64,000 nucleotides of DNA from Allotamlana fucoidanivorans (GCF_045788535.1 NZ_CP074074.1:3348001-3412000); one strand, 5' to 3'. Positions 54,785-64,000 are shown, counted from the first letter of the stretch. Made by a program: numbers and translations. The notes: a model not told the origin generated them from the letters alone.

Positions 54785-57607
54785 TTAAAATTCAAAGGTT
54801 AACTCAATACTTAAAGGATCATCATCATTACCAAAAAAGTTTTCAGGATTACCATGTGGCCCTGTGGTTATTGGTTCTTGAAACTTAGTTCCTATTGGAA
54901 CAATATTTTTTAAAAATGAGATATCCCCTTCAGGAAAGTCTACGCTAACTCTTCCTCGCTCATCACCCTCAGGATTTTCTGGAGTAAACATGCGTAAATA
55001 AGTTTGTGGTGAGTGACAGTACACGGTAAAACCATTGTTATTTTTACCTTTTACTTTTACCCAATACAAACTAGAAAAAAATCCTTTAAACTCTGGGTAT
55101 TCACATGGTGACACCCCAGTAATTGTATTGTTATATTCGTTTTCCCAAACTCTGAATTGGGTTCCCTTCATTCTATTTCTCCAAACACGATACGGTCCAT
55201 CTCCCAACCATTTTTTTTCGGCTACTTGATTTTCTGGGAATGAAAATGAAATACCTTTAAAACTCTTTACGCGTTTTTCATTTTTAATTTCAACTTTTAA
55301 ATCAAGTACACCATTAGGGTGTATTGTCCATATAATTTTGTCTGAACTATATTCTTTAATTTTTTCCCAGTCTGAACTTTTGCTTCGCCTTTTAAATATA
55401 ACACGAATCTCAACCAATGCATCAACCGTATTAACAGTTATATCTTCTATATCATCTTTATGATTAAATATAATTGGTCCATTATTCAACGGAATAATAT
55501 GACCATCTTTTTTAACCTCTTCAAGTAATCCGGTAACGTTAGAAAAAACATACTCCATATTGCTGGATGACACATAAATGTTGTCATGCTCTATTTTTGA
55601 AGTCACTTTTCCTTTAGTATCATATCCAATAATGGCTTTATTTAGCTGTTTAGGGGATTGTACAGGATACGTCCATGTAAATATTTCCTGTCCATGAGGA
55701 TCAGTTGCCATGAGCCATAGCGCATCAGCATGTTGCCAGCTCTCAGGTTTCTTAACAGTGAACATACCTTTTCCTTCTGGTGCAAGATTAGGAAGTTCTA
55801 CTGCACTTTCATGAATCACCTTGAAATCTGTAGTACCACTTGGCCCATCAAACTTAATCCATTTGGCGGTCATTTTACACGCATTTAAATTAGTAAAATG
55901 ATAACGATTTTCAATTCTGAACATACCATTAAAATCATTTCGAATGAATCGATCTTCAATGTAGATTGGTGACCAAACTTCTTTTATTGTAAAATAACTC
56001 CCTTCTTTCTCTCCGTAAGGACCAACTATACCATCAGCACCGTGATTTCCATCCGTATCTAATATGCCTTCCTTATCTGTTCTAACAACAGCCTCATCTG
56101 CAAAACCCCATAAAAATCCTCCAGCAATGGTAGGCATATTCCACATTCGCAACCAATAATCCTCTAATCCTGCTCCATGACCACCATCATATAATCCATG
56201 TAAAAACTCTGTTGGGAAAAATATTTTATCCTTTGCGGGTCCATCATTGGCTAAACCATGATAATGGAAATAATGCAAAGTGTTGGTTTTTCTAAAAATG
56301 TTCCATGGGTGTAAGACTTCTCGTTGTTGAATATCCCATTTAGCATAATCATCATCAAGTTCTGTGTTCCAACCACTTTCATTGCCATTGTCCCAAAGTA
56401 AAATTGACGGGTGATTAACATCACGTATTACCGTTTCTTTAACAATTTTACGGCCAACCTCGGTATCTAGTTTTGGTTTATGCCAAGTACATACTTCGTT
56501 CAAAACAAAAAGCCCAAGCGAGTCACATACATCTAAAAAATGAACATCTGGGGGATAATGCGACATTCTAACCGCATTCATGTTCATATCCTTAATCATT
56601 TTGGCTTGTTCAATACTATAGGCTTTTGATGTAGTTCGGCCAGATTTTGGATGAAACGAATGGCGATTTACTCCCTTAAATTTTATACGCTGCCCGTTAA
56701 CATAAATCCCATCGCCTGCCAATAATTCAACCGTTCTAAAACCAATACGTTGAGATATGGTATGTAAACTATTGCCTTTAGCATCCAGTAAATCAACTCG
56801 TAAATAATATAAATTAGGATGTTCTGAATTCCAACTTTTAATATCCTTGGCAAAACTAGAAATTGACCATTTATCTTTGCCTTTTTCTAGTTGTGAAACG
56901 ACTAGGTTTTGAATGTCGTTCCCTCCAATATCTTGCAAATACAGTTTTACCTGTTTTGCTGACTTTGACTTCAAAAAAACATCTGCTTTTATCGCTCCAG
57001 AAGCTTTGGCATCAACCGCAATACGTTCAATGTGATCCTTTGGAAAAGCCTGAAGGTATACCGGACGAAAAATTCCTCCAAAAATCCAGAAATCAGCACT
57101 TCGCTCAGCATAGTTTATAGACTCATTGGCCGAGGTTTTATTTACCTTAACCTCTAATAGGTTTTCTTGACCATATTTCAAATATTTAGAAATTGAATAT
57201 TTAAATTCATAGAAAGCACCTTGATGTACATCTCCTACTAACTTACCATTAATTTTAACTTCTGCATCGGTCATAACACCCTCAAAAACAATTTTTATGT
57301 CCTTATTTTTCCAAGCGCTAGGCACAGAAAATGTATGCTTGTAGAGCCCATATTCATGCCCTCTTTTCTCAAAGGGCAGGTCATGTCCGTAGTTATATGT
57401 TCCAAAACCTTGTAGTTCCCAGCAAGATGGCACACCTATTTTGCTCCATTTACCACTGTTCATACCTTCAGAGCAGTAAAAATCCCAAAGTACCATACTA
57501 TCTTTTCCCTTTCCCGATAAGTATTTTATTTGTGTCTCTGCATTATTTTGAGAAAAAGTATGGCACATAGCTATTAACAATAAAACCCATAAAAAGCTTC
57601 TTTTCAT
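54785..57607 (-). CDS. GH2 glycoside hydrolase (probable beta-galactosidase)
   Basis: A 940-residue exported GH2 (signal about 1-20). Jelly roll (40-190), Ig-like (195-295), TIM barrel (295-600), then beta-sandwich domains with a LacZ-like small-chain region to the end (about 680-940). Acid/base Glu410 in WDNGNES and nucleophile probably Glu467 in FFPTEFLHG; both are intact, although WDNGNE is an unusual version of the motif. First gene of the GH2-GH117-GH29 operon. Divergent from the membrane-anchored regulator across 169 bases. Confidence 0.88.
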   Translation of the reverse strand: MKRSFLWVLLLIAMCHTFSQNNAETQIKYLSGKGKDSMVLWDFYCSEGMNSGKWSKIGVPSCWELQGFGTYNYGHDLPFEKRGHEYGLYKHTFSVPSAWKNKDIKIVFEGVMTDAEVKINGKLVGDVHQGAFYEFKYSISKYLKYGQENLLEVKVNKTSANESINYAERSADFWIFGGIFRPVYLQAFPKDHIERIAVDAKASGAIKADVFLKSKSAKQVKLYLQDIGGNDIQNLVVSQLEKGKDKWSISSFAKDIKSWNSEHPNLYYLRVDLLDAKGNSLHTISQRIGFRTVELLAGDGIYVNGQRIKFKGVNRHSFHPKSGRTTSKAYSIEQAKMIKDMNMNAVRMSHYPPDVHFLDVCDSLGLFVLNEVCTWHKPKLDTEVGRKIVKETVIRDVNHPSILLWDNGNESGWNTELDDDYAKWDIQQREVLHPWNIFRKTNTLHYFHYHGLANDGPAKDKIFFPTEFLHGLYDGGHGAGLEDYWLRMWNMPTIAGGFLWGFADEAVVRTDKEGILDTDGNHGADGIVGPYGEKEGSYFTIKEVWSPIYIEDRFIRNDFNGMFRIENRYHFTNLNACKMTAKWIKFDGPSGTTDFKVIHESAVELPNLAPEGKGMFTVKKPESWQHADALWLMATDPHGQEIFTWTYPVQSPKQLNKAIIGYDTKGKVTSKIEHDNIYVSSSNMEYVFSNVTGLLEEVKKDGHIIPLNNGPIIFNHKDDIEDITVNTVDALVEIRVIFKRRSKSSDWEKIKEYSSDKIIWTIHPNGVLDLKVEIKNEKRVKSFKGISFSFPENQVAEKKWLGDGPYRVWRNRMKGTQFRVWENEYNNTITGVSPCEYPEFKGFFSSLYWVKVKGKNNNGFTVYCHSPQTYLRMFTPENPEGDERGRVSVDFPEGDISFLKNIVPIGTKFQEPITTGPHGNPENFFGNDDDPLSIELTFEF

Positions 57608-57742
57608 AATGTTTTGTTTAGTTGAATTTAGAATAGTTTAATGAGATACAACGAATCCTTAACAGTTTAAAAGTGGATATCCTTAACCTCTAAAGAATTA
57701 TAGTAAAATTAACAATATGATTCAATTTTATTAATTTTAACG

Positions 57743-57773
57743 TACTTTAACGGTAGCTATAACGGTTAAAGTA
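57743..57773. promoter_or_regulatory. Inverted repeat before the membrane-anchored regulator
   Basis: TACTTTAAC (57743-57751) and GTTAAAGTA (57765-57773) are perfect inverted repeats with a 13-base spacer, ending 3 bases before the ATG at 57777. Three TAACG units (57738, 57748, 57760) lie 10 and 12 bases apart, about one helical turn. This is a likely operator, perhaps for autoregulation. Confidence 0.5.
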
Positions 57774-57776
57774 TAA

Positions 57777-58937
57777 ATGCAAACAAGATTTTTAAAAAGC
57801 ATGAAACTAACTGAAAAACAAAAGCGTAAAATAGTTGATACTATTATTAACAGCAATACATTTAAAAAAGCACCTACAAGTATTGCACTATTATTGTACT
57901 TATTTGAAGCTACTAAAAAAGAAATCCCTCTTAAGGAAAGTGTTATTGATATTGAATTTTTTAAAAGTAAAAACGCTACAGACAGAACGAACCCCAGAGT
58001 ACGTGTAAACGCTTATAATCTCAGAAAAAAGATTTCTCAATTCTATGCTACTGAAGGAAAACATGATGTGTGGCGCTTAAAAATTGAGAAAGGACAATAT
58101 CAAGTTAGCTTTTATAAAAAACCACAAGAATACTCTCTAATAAAAACAGCGAAATGGAAAACCGTTATCCCCTACACGCTTTTGTTTATTTCATTGGGCA
58201 CTTTATTGGTTATGAGCTTACCTAAAGTGAAGCCGATTTTGTGGGAGTCATTTCTATCAAACGCTGCAACAACCCATCTTTATTTAGGAGACCACTTTGG
58301 GCTTACAGGTAAAACCATTACCAACAATCAAGGTTGGACAAGAGATTTTTCAATTAATGACGCCGACGAATTTTATGAATTTATTGATAAACATCTTGAT
58401 TTAAGAACCAACCTGAAACCTTCACATTATTCATATATTACACGCATGGGGGCCTTAGCTTCTCAAAAATTTCAGAAGTTTTTTCAACATCATGAAAAAG
58501 AATTCTCCGTTAGGTTTTCAACGCAAACATCATTTTCTGAAATAAAAGAAGGAAATGCCATTTATGTTGGTCCTACAAAAAACAACAATCAGTTTCTTCA
58601 TTTTTACAATCAAGCTAATCCTTTCTTTGAAATATCTAGTGATGCTTTAAAACATAAAACAAATCAAAATCAGTATAACTTGAATACGGGCAATGAAACT
58701 CAAGAATATGCTATTGTATCAAAATATCCAGTAGACAAAACAACTCATTTTTTGTTTTTCTCGCAACACGACATAGGCGTTATCGCCACCATAGAGTATT
58801 TTACTAACAAGGATAGTATTGCAAAGTTTACGCAGTCACACCTTAAGGATAAAAAATATTTTACTGCCATTTTTATGGTAAAAGGGCAAGATAGGACTAA
58901 CACGTCTTTAAAATTAGAACAGGTGTTTCCCTTTTAA
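57777..58937 (+). CDS. Membrane-anchored winged-helix regulator, putative
   Basis: A 386-residue protein with a DNA-binding-like N-terminus and an extracytoplasmic C-terminus. Residues 30-113 match the winged-helix-like domain found in front of adenylate-cyclase and TPR proteins of Acidobacteria (ESVIDIEFF, DRTNPRVRVNAYNLRKKISQ, LKIEKGQYQVSF). One membrane helix spans 127-148. The C-terminal domain (150-386) is unfamiliar; it contains a VGPTKN segment and alternating strands. It is divergent from the GH2-GH117-GH29 operon and likely controls it by binding DNA from the membrane, as ToxR-like proteins do; that is inference. The C-terminal domain may sense a sugar. Confidence 0.7.
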   Translation: MQTRFLKSMKLTEKQKRKIVDTIINSNTFKKAPTSIALLLYLFEATKKEIPLKESVIDIEFFKSKNATDRTNPRVRVNAYNLRKKISQFYATEGKHDVWRLKIEKGQYQVSFYKKPQEYSLIKTAKWKTVIPYTLLFISLGTLLVMSLPKVKPILWESFLSNAATTHLYLGDHFGLTGKTITNNQGWTRDFSINDADEFYEFIDKHLDLRTNLKPSHYSYITRMGALASQKFQKFFQHHEKEFSVRFSTQTSFSEIKEGNAIYVGPTKNNNQFLHFYNQANPFFEISSDALKHKTNQNQYNLNTGNETQEYAIVSKYPVDKTTHFLFFSQHDIGVIATIEYFTNKDSIAKFTQSHLKDKKYFTAIFMVKGQDRTNTSLKLEQVFPF

Positions 58938-59058
58938 ACGCTAATACCTTTTTATACTCAACACATAAAGACTAACACTTTAGGTAACATTTACTTAACA
59001 AATAACTTATATATAAATAATTATAACGTAATCATTAAGTAATAATAGTTTCTGTAAT

Positions 59059-59916
59059 TTGATAAATAAAGTTTTATCGAATTTGAAAATAAAAAGAAAA
59101 GTTGAAATTGCAGTAATTAGTGATGTCCACTTAGGAACTTATGGTTGCCACGCAAAGGAATTGCTTACCTATTTGAATAGTATAAAACCCAATAAATTGA
59201 TTTTAAATGGCGACATTATTGATATATGGCAGTTTAGTAAGCGATATTTTCCAAAAGCACATCTTAAGGTTATAAAGAAAATAATGTCAATGGCGTCAAA
59301 TGGTGTTGAAATCATTTATATTACCGGAAACCATGATGAAATGCTTAGAAAATTTAGCGATACTACCATAGGTAATATTTCTATTGTAAATAAGGTGGTG
59401 CTCGAATTAGATGGTAAGAAAGCTTGGTTTTTCCATGGCGATGTGTTCGATATCTCTATTCAAAATGCTAAATGGATTGCAAAGCTAGGTGGCTATGGTT
59501 ATGATTTACTTACTCTGGTTAACAGAGTTGTTAATTGGTATTTAGAACGCCGCGGTAAAGAACGTTATTCTCTATCTAAAAAAGTAAAGAATGGCGTAAA
59601 AGGTGCTATAAAGTATATAAATGATTACGAAAAAGTAATTTCAGAACTAGCTATTGAAAATGGTTATGATTACGTGGTTTGCGGGCATATTCATCAACCA
59701 AAAAAAGAATATTTTGAAAATAAATATGGCAAAACAACTTATCTTAATTCTGGAGATTGGGTTGAAAACCTAACAGCTTTAGAATACCAATTTAAACGTT
59801 GGAAAATTTATAACTTCAACAAGGATAAGCTGGCTCCTTTTATAGTTCATGATGAAATAGAAGATATGGAAGTAAAAGATTTAATAGCCGCTATTACCAT
59901 AGTTCAAAACAAGTAA
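59059..59916 (+). CDS. Metallophosphoesterase (UDP-diacylglucosamine hydrolase LpxH-like)
   Basis: A 285-residue calcineurin-fold phosphoesterase. All metal motifs are present: SDVHLG near residue 20, NGDIID, GNHDE, HGDVFD and GHIHQPK. It resembles LpxH-type enzymes, which cleave UDP-2,3-diacylglucosamine in lipid A synthesis, but Flavobacteriia have several such paralogues. The start is TTG 59059, because no in-frame ATG precedes the first motif. No link to the galactan genes. Confidence 0.85.
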   Translation: MINKVLSNLKIKRKVEIAVISDVHLGTYGCHAKELLTYLNSIKPNKLILNGDIIDIWQFSKRYFPKAHLKVIKKIMSMASNGVEIIYITGNHDEMLRKFSDTTIGNISIVNKVVLELDGKKAWFFHGDVFDISIQNAKWIAKLGGYGYDLLTLVNRVVNWYLERRGKERYSLSKKVKNGVKGAIKYINDYEKVISELAIENGYDYVVCGHIHQPKKEYFENKYGKTTYLNSGDWVENLTALEYQFKRWKIYNFNKDKLAPFIVHDEIEDMEVKDLIAAITIVQNK

Positions 59917-59940
59917 TACACTTTATTTTGCCTCAATTAA

Positions 59941-62850
59941 TTAAAGCAAAGCTTCTTTTAAAATGGTAACAGGATGTTTTGCTATACGTTGTGTTCCATC
60001 TTTAATTTGATGCCTGCAACTGGTTCCATTGGCCGCTATGATGGTATTGGCACATGCTTTTCGTACGGCAGGAAACAACGTTTGCTCTCCCACAATCATA
60101 CTTACTTTATAATGTTCTTTTTCATAACCAAAACTTCCAGCCATACCACAGCACCCACTAGGAATAATGGTTACCTTATAGTTTATAGGTAAATTGAGCA
60201 CGGTAAAACTCGATGCCTGGTTACGCAAGGCTTTTTGGTAACAATGTCCATGAAACTTTATAGTTCTATCTTCAGACGTAAATTGTTCCGATGTTATATG
60301 CCCCAAGGCAATTTCTTCCTGTAAAAATTCTTCAATTAAAAATGTGTTTTTAGCAATGGCTTCAACAGCTACCTTATCATCTGCCAATCTTAAATATTCG
60401 TCTGTAAACGTTAAAATTGCCGAAGGTTCAATACCCAATAGAGGTGTTTTTTCTGAAATAATAGTTTTAAATATACCAACATTTTTATTTGCGCAGGCTT
60501 TTGCTTGCTTTAAAAGCCCTTTAGATAAAAATGTTCTACCAGACGCTTCATGGCTTACCATTTTCACTTCATAATTTAGAGCTTCTAATAACTGAATAGC
60601 ATCAATACCTATTGGCGTGTCTAAATAATTTGTAAACTCATCATTAAATAAATAAACGGTTTTTATATACGTTTTTGCTTTAGGTGATGTATTAAACGCT
60701 TGATACACTTTTGATAAGCTTTTTGAAGTTATTAAAGGGAAACTTCTACTAGGCGCTATACCGAACATTTCTTTTATCAATGGCGAGGTAACATTATTAG
60801 CAAACATGAAGTTACTGAAGTGTGGAAAAGTACTTGCTAACTTATTCAATTGGGTATTGTATGCAAATAATTTAGTTCGTATTGAAACCCCATTTGCTTT
60901 TTGGTACTGATAGAGAAATTCTGCTTTTAAACTTGCTACATCTACACTGCTTGGACATTCACTAGAGCAGGCCTTACAGCTCAAACATAAATCAAAAACC
61001 TGCTTAAGTTCTTGATGATTGAATTTATTTTCCTTTTCTGAATGTGTTAAAAACTCTCGTAAAGCATTAGCTCTTGCTCGCGTAGTGTCCTTTTCATTTC
61101 TCGTAGCTCTGTAACTAGGGCACATGGTTCCGCCAAACTCGGAAAGTTTTCTGCAATCACCAGAACCATTACATTTCTCAGCAGCTCTAAGAATCCCTAA
61201 GGAATCTGAAAAATCCAACACCGTTTCAATCTCTGGTTCTACTCTATCGGGTTTATAGCGTAAAGCGTCATCCATAGGATGGGCATCCACAATTTTCCCA
61301 GGATTAAAAATATTATGCGGATCAAAGCTATACTTTATCTTCTTAATTATTTGATAATTAGCTTCACCAATCATCAGCGGAATAAATTCAGCCCGCACAA
61401 TCCCATCGCCATGTTCACCACTCATTGACCCCTGATACTTTTTCACTAAATGTGCAATATCGGTTGTTATTTTTCTAAAAAGATGTACATCTTCCCTCTT
61501 TTTAAGGTTTAAAATGGGGCGTAAATGGATTTCTCCAGCACCAGCATGCGCATAATAAACGGCATTTTGCTCATACCGTTCCATAAGACCGGTAAATTCT
61601 GAAATATATTGTGCCAAATCGGGTAATGCCACAGCAGTATCTTCAATACAAGCTACCCCTTTTTTATCACCAATAATATTCCCCAGTAAGCCCAAACCCG
61701 CTTTTCTTAAATCTAAAGCCTTGATGATATCTTTACCTCTTAAAACAGGATAAGCATAACTAAAGCCAGAGTCTTTAATCTCTTCAATGAGTTTATCTGC
61801 AAGCGTTTCAACCACTTCCTCTGTATCTGCTTTAACTTCACACATTAAAATAGCCACAGGATCTCCCTCAATAAAAAATCTATTTTCTTGCTGGGTTTTA
61901 TTATGTTTTGTACAATCTAAAATGGTTTTATCCATCATTTCACAGGTGTACAAATTATGTTTCATTACAGGTTGCACGGCCAACAAACATTTTTCAATGC
62001 TTTCAAAATGTGCGGCCACCATAATACTCTCTTTGGGTGGTAGCTTATCTAATTTTAGGGTTATTTGGGTAGTAAATGCAAGCGTTCCTTCACTTCCAGA
62101 AAGCAATTCACACATATTAAACGGCGTGTCTGAATTTGAAAAAATACTTGAGCTAATAAGTTTATCTATAGCATACCCCGTATTTCTTCTATGTATTTCA
62201 GGCTTTGGAAAATTTGATAAAATTTGTTCTTGAACGGCTTTAGACTTTAATTCGTGATAAATTGTCTTATATATTGTCCCTTCTAAATTGGTTTGTTTAG
62301 TCTTTTCTAAGAAATCTTCTTCAGATAGCTTGCCAAAAACAACGGTACTACCATCACTTAAAATAGTACGCATTTCAACAACTTTATCTCTAGTAACTCC
62401 GTACTGTATTGAGGTTGTTCCTGATGAATTATTCCCTACCATCCCTCCTATCATACAACGATTAGAGGTAGATGTATTAGGAGCAAAAAACAAACCAAAT
62501 GGTTTCAGGTAATTATTAAGCGCATCTCTAACCACACCTGGCTGTAGGGTAACGGTTTGTTCTTGCGCATTTAAAGTAATAATATTAGTAAAATACTTTG
62601 AAACATCAACTACTATACCCTCACCCACACACTGGCCTGCCAATGATGTTCCTGCGGTTCTGGGAATTAATGACGTATTGTTTGTTTTAGCAAAGTCAAT
62701 CAACAATTGGATATCGTCTTCATTTTTTGGATAAGCAACCGCTTGAGGCACTTTTCTATATACAGAAGCATCGGTTGCATATATGGCTTTTGTTAAGGAA
62801 TCAATATATAATTCTCCTGAAAGTTTTGACTGTAAGGCTAGTAAGGACAT
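59941..62850 (-). CDS. FAD-linked oxidase/Fe-S oxidoreductase fusion (D-lactate or 2-hydroxyacid dehydrogenase type)
   Basis: A 969-residue fusion of a GlcD-like FAD-binding oxidase (PRTAGTSLAGQC near residue 60; FAD-oxidase C-terminal domain to about 530) with an Fe-S half: two cysteine clusters (CNGSGDC, CLSCKACSSECPSS) and CCG domains (GHCYQKAL, SGCCGMAGS). Such fusions oxidise D-lactate or other 2-hydroxyacids and pass electrons to quinone. Converges with the phosphoesterase across 24 bases. Full length and intact. Confidence 0.92.
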   Translation of the reverse strand: MSLLALQSKLSGELYIDSLTKAIYATDASVYRKVPQAVAYPKNEDDIQLLIDFAKTNNTSLIPRTAGTSLAGQCVGEGIVVDVSKYFTNIITLNAQEQTVTLQPGVVRDALNNYLKPFGLFFAPNTSTSNRCMIGGMVGNNSSGTTSIQYGVTRDKVVEMRTILSDGSTVVFGKLSEEDFLEKTKQTNLEGTIYKTIYHELKSKAVQEQILSNFPKPEIHRRNTGYAIDKLISSSIFSNSDTPFNMCELLSGSEGTLAFTTQITLKLDKLPPKESIMVAAHFESIEKCLLAVQPVMKHNLYTCEMMDKTILDCTKHNKTQQENRFFIEGDPVAILMCEVKADTEEVVETLADKLIEEIKDSGFSYAYPVLRGKDIIKALDLRKAGLGLLGNIIGDKKGVACIEDTAVALPDLAQYISEFTGLMERYEQNAVYYAHAGAGEIHLRPILNLKKREDVHLFRKITTDIAHLVKKYQGSMSGEHGDGIVRAEFIPLMIGEANYQIIKKIKYSFDPHNIFNPGKIVDAHPMDDALRYKPDRVEPEIETVLDFSDSLGILRAAEKCNGSGDCRKLSEFGGTMCPSYRATRNEKDTTRARANALREFLTHSEKENKFNHQELKQVFDLCLSCKACSSECPSSVDVASLKAEFLYQYQKANGVSIRTKLFAYNTQLNKLASTFPHFSNFMFANNVTSPLIKEMFGIAPSRSFPLITSKSLSKVYQAFNTSPKAKTYIKTVYLFNDEFTNYLDTPIGIDAIQLLEALNYEVKMVSHEASGRTFLSKGLLKQAKACANKNVGIFKTIISEKTPLLGIEPSAILTFTDEYLRLADDKVAVEAIAKNTFLIEEFLQEEIALGHITSEQFTSEDRTIKFHGHCYQKALRNQASSFTVLNLPINYKVTIIPSGCCGMAGSFGYEKEHYKVSMIVGEQTLFPAVRKACANTIIAANGTSCRHQIKDGTQRIAKHPVTILKEALL

Positions 62851-62966
62851 CGTTTAAACTTTAATACAAGGATACGTAAAAATCCTATTTATTTTAATGG
62901 ATTTCATGCCATACTTCCTAAAAAAGATTATATTTATCCTAACTAACATTTAAAAAATTCAATCTT

Positions 62967-63392
62967 ATGAAAAAATTAATCGTAGGTATTTTTTTAATAT
63001 CATCATTTGCTCTGAGCGCTCAGGAAATTGGACTTCGGTTTGGGGAAGTGTCTGGTAAAAATAATGTTGCTGTTGATGGTGTATTCCATACAGGAGGCAG
63101 TAGAATTCATGCCAATGTATCATTTGGTGATGGTGTTGGGTTAGATGCCCTTTGGGATCTAATCTACAAACCCTTAGGCGAAGATAAATTTAATTGGTAT
63201 GTAGGTGTAGGGCCTTCTGCTTACTTTGGAGATGACTTTTTATTAGGCGCAAGTGGAGAAATTGGACTAGAATATGTTTTTGAGGCTCCTATTTCTATTG
63301 GACTAGACTATCGTCCTACTTTTTGGATTGTTGAAGATACAGATATGGATTGGGGAGGTTTTGGTTTAAATATTAGATATAGATTTAACTAA
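62967..63392 (+). CDS. Small outer-membrane or periplasmic protein
   Basis: A 141-residue protein with a signal peptide (about 1-18, ending LSAQ). The mature part has alternating strands with glycine and aromatic residues (WYVGVGPSAYFG, GLDYRPTFWIVEDT) and ends in an aromatic strand (NIRYRFN), as in small outer-membrane barrels. No known domain was recognised by eye. A strong hairpin follows. Confidence 0.6.
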   Translation: MKKLIVGIFLISSFALSAQEIGLRFGEVSGKNNVAVDGVFHTGGSRIHANVSFGDGVGLDALWDLIYKPLGEDKFNWYVGVGPSAYFGDDFLLGASGEIGLEYVFEAPISIGLDYRPTFWIVEDTDMDWGGFGLNIRYRFN

Positions 63393-63418
63393 AATAACTT
63401 CACTAGTAAATTTTTCAT

Positions 63419-63447
63419 AAAGGCCCCTTAATTAGAGGGCTTTTTTT
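63419..63447 (+). terminator. Terminator after the small envelope protein
   Basis: AAGGCCC and GGGCTTT pair (one G-T wobble) around a short loop, followed by a run of T to 63447: a classic intrinsic terminator. Confidence 0.8.
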
Positions 63448-63502
63448 ATGTTTGAGATAATCTATTCTTTTTATATTACAGGTTATAACTAAAACCAATG
63501 AT

Positions 63503-64000
63503 ATGATACGTTCTTTTTCTATTTGGGTATTGATTACTATAATGTTCTTTAGTTGTCAATTTAATCAAAAAAAGAGCGTAGAAAACCATGATTTATTTCA
63601 AAAAAGCACAATTTCAAAACCTATTTCATTTGATTTGGATGCCATAAAAACAAGAGACACCCTAAGAGCCATCGTTTTAAGTGGTCCCACCAGTTTTTTT
63701 GTTTACAAAGGCGAAAGCATGGGTTTTGAGTATGACCTTCTTCAACAATTAGCTAAAGAATTGAACCTAAGTTTAGAAATTATAGTGGCTCCTAATTTTA
63801 ATGTTTTGGGAGAATGGTTAAATAGCGGAAAAGGCGATATTGTAGCGCATAATTTCACACCCACCAAAACAAGAAAAGAAAAGTTCACGTTTACAAATTA
63901 CCTATATCTTACCAAACAAGTTCTTGTGCAACGTAAACCTGATAACTGGCGGAACTTAAAACTACATCAAATTGAAAATATGCTAATAACGGACGCCATT
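63503..64000 (+). CDS. MltF-like lytic transglycosylase, partial (cut by window end)
   Basis: The first 166 codons of a gene that runs off the window. A lipobox FFSC (Cys18) is followed by a substrate-binding-protein-3-type domain: RAIVLSGPTSFFVYKGESMG and GFEYDLLQQLAKELNL in about residues 54-92, then NSGKGDIVAHNFTPT. This arrangement is typical of MltF, whose C-terminal half is a peptidoglycan lytic transglycosylase. The second half cannot be seen here, so a plain solute-binding protein remains possible. The start is ATG 63503; an ATG 5 bases earlier runs into a stop. Confidence 0.65.
   Translation, partial: MIRSFSIWVLITIMFFSCQFNQKKSVENHDLFQKSTISKPISFDLDAIKTRDTLRAIVLSGPTSFFVYKGESMGFEYDLLQQLAKELNLSLEIIVAPNFNVLGEWLNSGKGDIVAHNFTPTKTRKEKFTFTNYLYLTKQVLVQRKPDNWRNLKLHQIENMLITDAI

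Noticed and set aside
54778..54795. Upstream TTG start for the lipid-anchored GH117
   Set aside because: It would overlap the GH2 stop and lengthen the signal n-region without need.
59925..59950. TTTGC/GCAAA hairpin between the phosphoesterase and the FAD oxidase
   Set aside because: Short stem with a long AT-rich loop, likely by chance.
1..64000. tRNA, rRNA, CRISPR arrays, transposases or integrases
   Set aside because: None were seen on either strand; no cloverleaf, repeat-spacer array or transposase motif was recognised.

Overview
The window is AT-rich, with few Shine-Dalgarno sites, Bacteroidota-type promoter elements (TAnnTTTG), many lipoprotein signal peptides, a type IX secretion (Por) C-terminal tail, a hybrid two-component (HTCS) regulator and many secreted CAZymes and sulfatases. 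Together these point to a marine, alga-degrading member of the Flavobacteriaceae. All assignments were made by reading the sequence; no database search was run.

Layout. 1-5.0 kb: housekeeping genes recG and mutS2. 5.1-57.6 kb: a large sulfated-galactan (agar/porphyran-type) utilisation region. Block A (5.1-17.8 kb) has a lone sulfatase on the minus strand, then a plus-strand run of GH2, sulfatase, alpha/beta hydrolase, GH28, a mutarotase-fold lipoprotein, an MFS sugar-acid carrier, a galactonate-dehydratase-like enolase and an SMP-30 lactonase. Block B (29.4-17.8 kb, minus strand) has sulfatase, GH3, GH29, GH86 endo-galactanase with a T9SS tail, a fibronectin-like lipoprotein, GH43 and a propeller lactonase. 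Block C (29.8-42.0 kb, plus strand) has sulfatase, LacZ-like GH2, a 1418-residue HTCS regulator and a three-gene TRAP transporter. It is followed by a minus-strand GH2 whose usual acid/base glutamate is absent. 45-50 kb holds small envelope proteins, a 2-hydroxyacid dehydrogenase and a TPR/LuxR regulator. Block D (50.4-58.9 kb) has a cytoplasmic GH117 (anhydro-L-galactosidase type), a minus-strand operon GH2-GH117-GH29, and a divergent membrane-anchored winged-helix regulator. 59-64 kb: a metallophosphoesterase, a large FAD/Fe-S dehydrogenase, a small envelope protein and the start of an MltF-like gene.

How it may work together (inference). The GH86 enzyme cuts agar or porphyran chains outside the cell. 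The sulfatases, GH29s (possibly alpha-L-galactosidases) and GH2s then trim sulfated oligosaccharides in the periplasm or at the surface. The two GH117s remove terminal 3,6-anhydro-L-galactose, one in the cytoplasm and one on a lipid anchor. Lactonases, the dehydratase-like enolase, the MFS carrier and the TRAP system suggest a sugar-acid branch for galactose, L-galactose or anhydrogalactose. The window holds no SusC/SusD pair.

Most notable for follow-up: (1) the membrane-anchored winged-helix regulator with a perfect inverted repeat just before its start codon, divergent from the GH2-GH117-GH29 operon; (2) a two-part motif, AACATATG then ATG(A)TT about 31-33 bases on, placed 83-106 bases before three lead CAZyme/sulfatase genes; (3) the GH2 that lacks the canonical acid/base residue; (4) the absence of SusCD alongside TRAP and MFS carriers.
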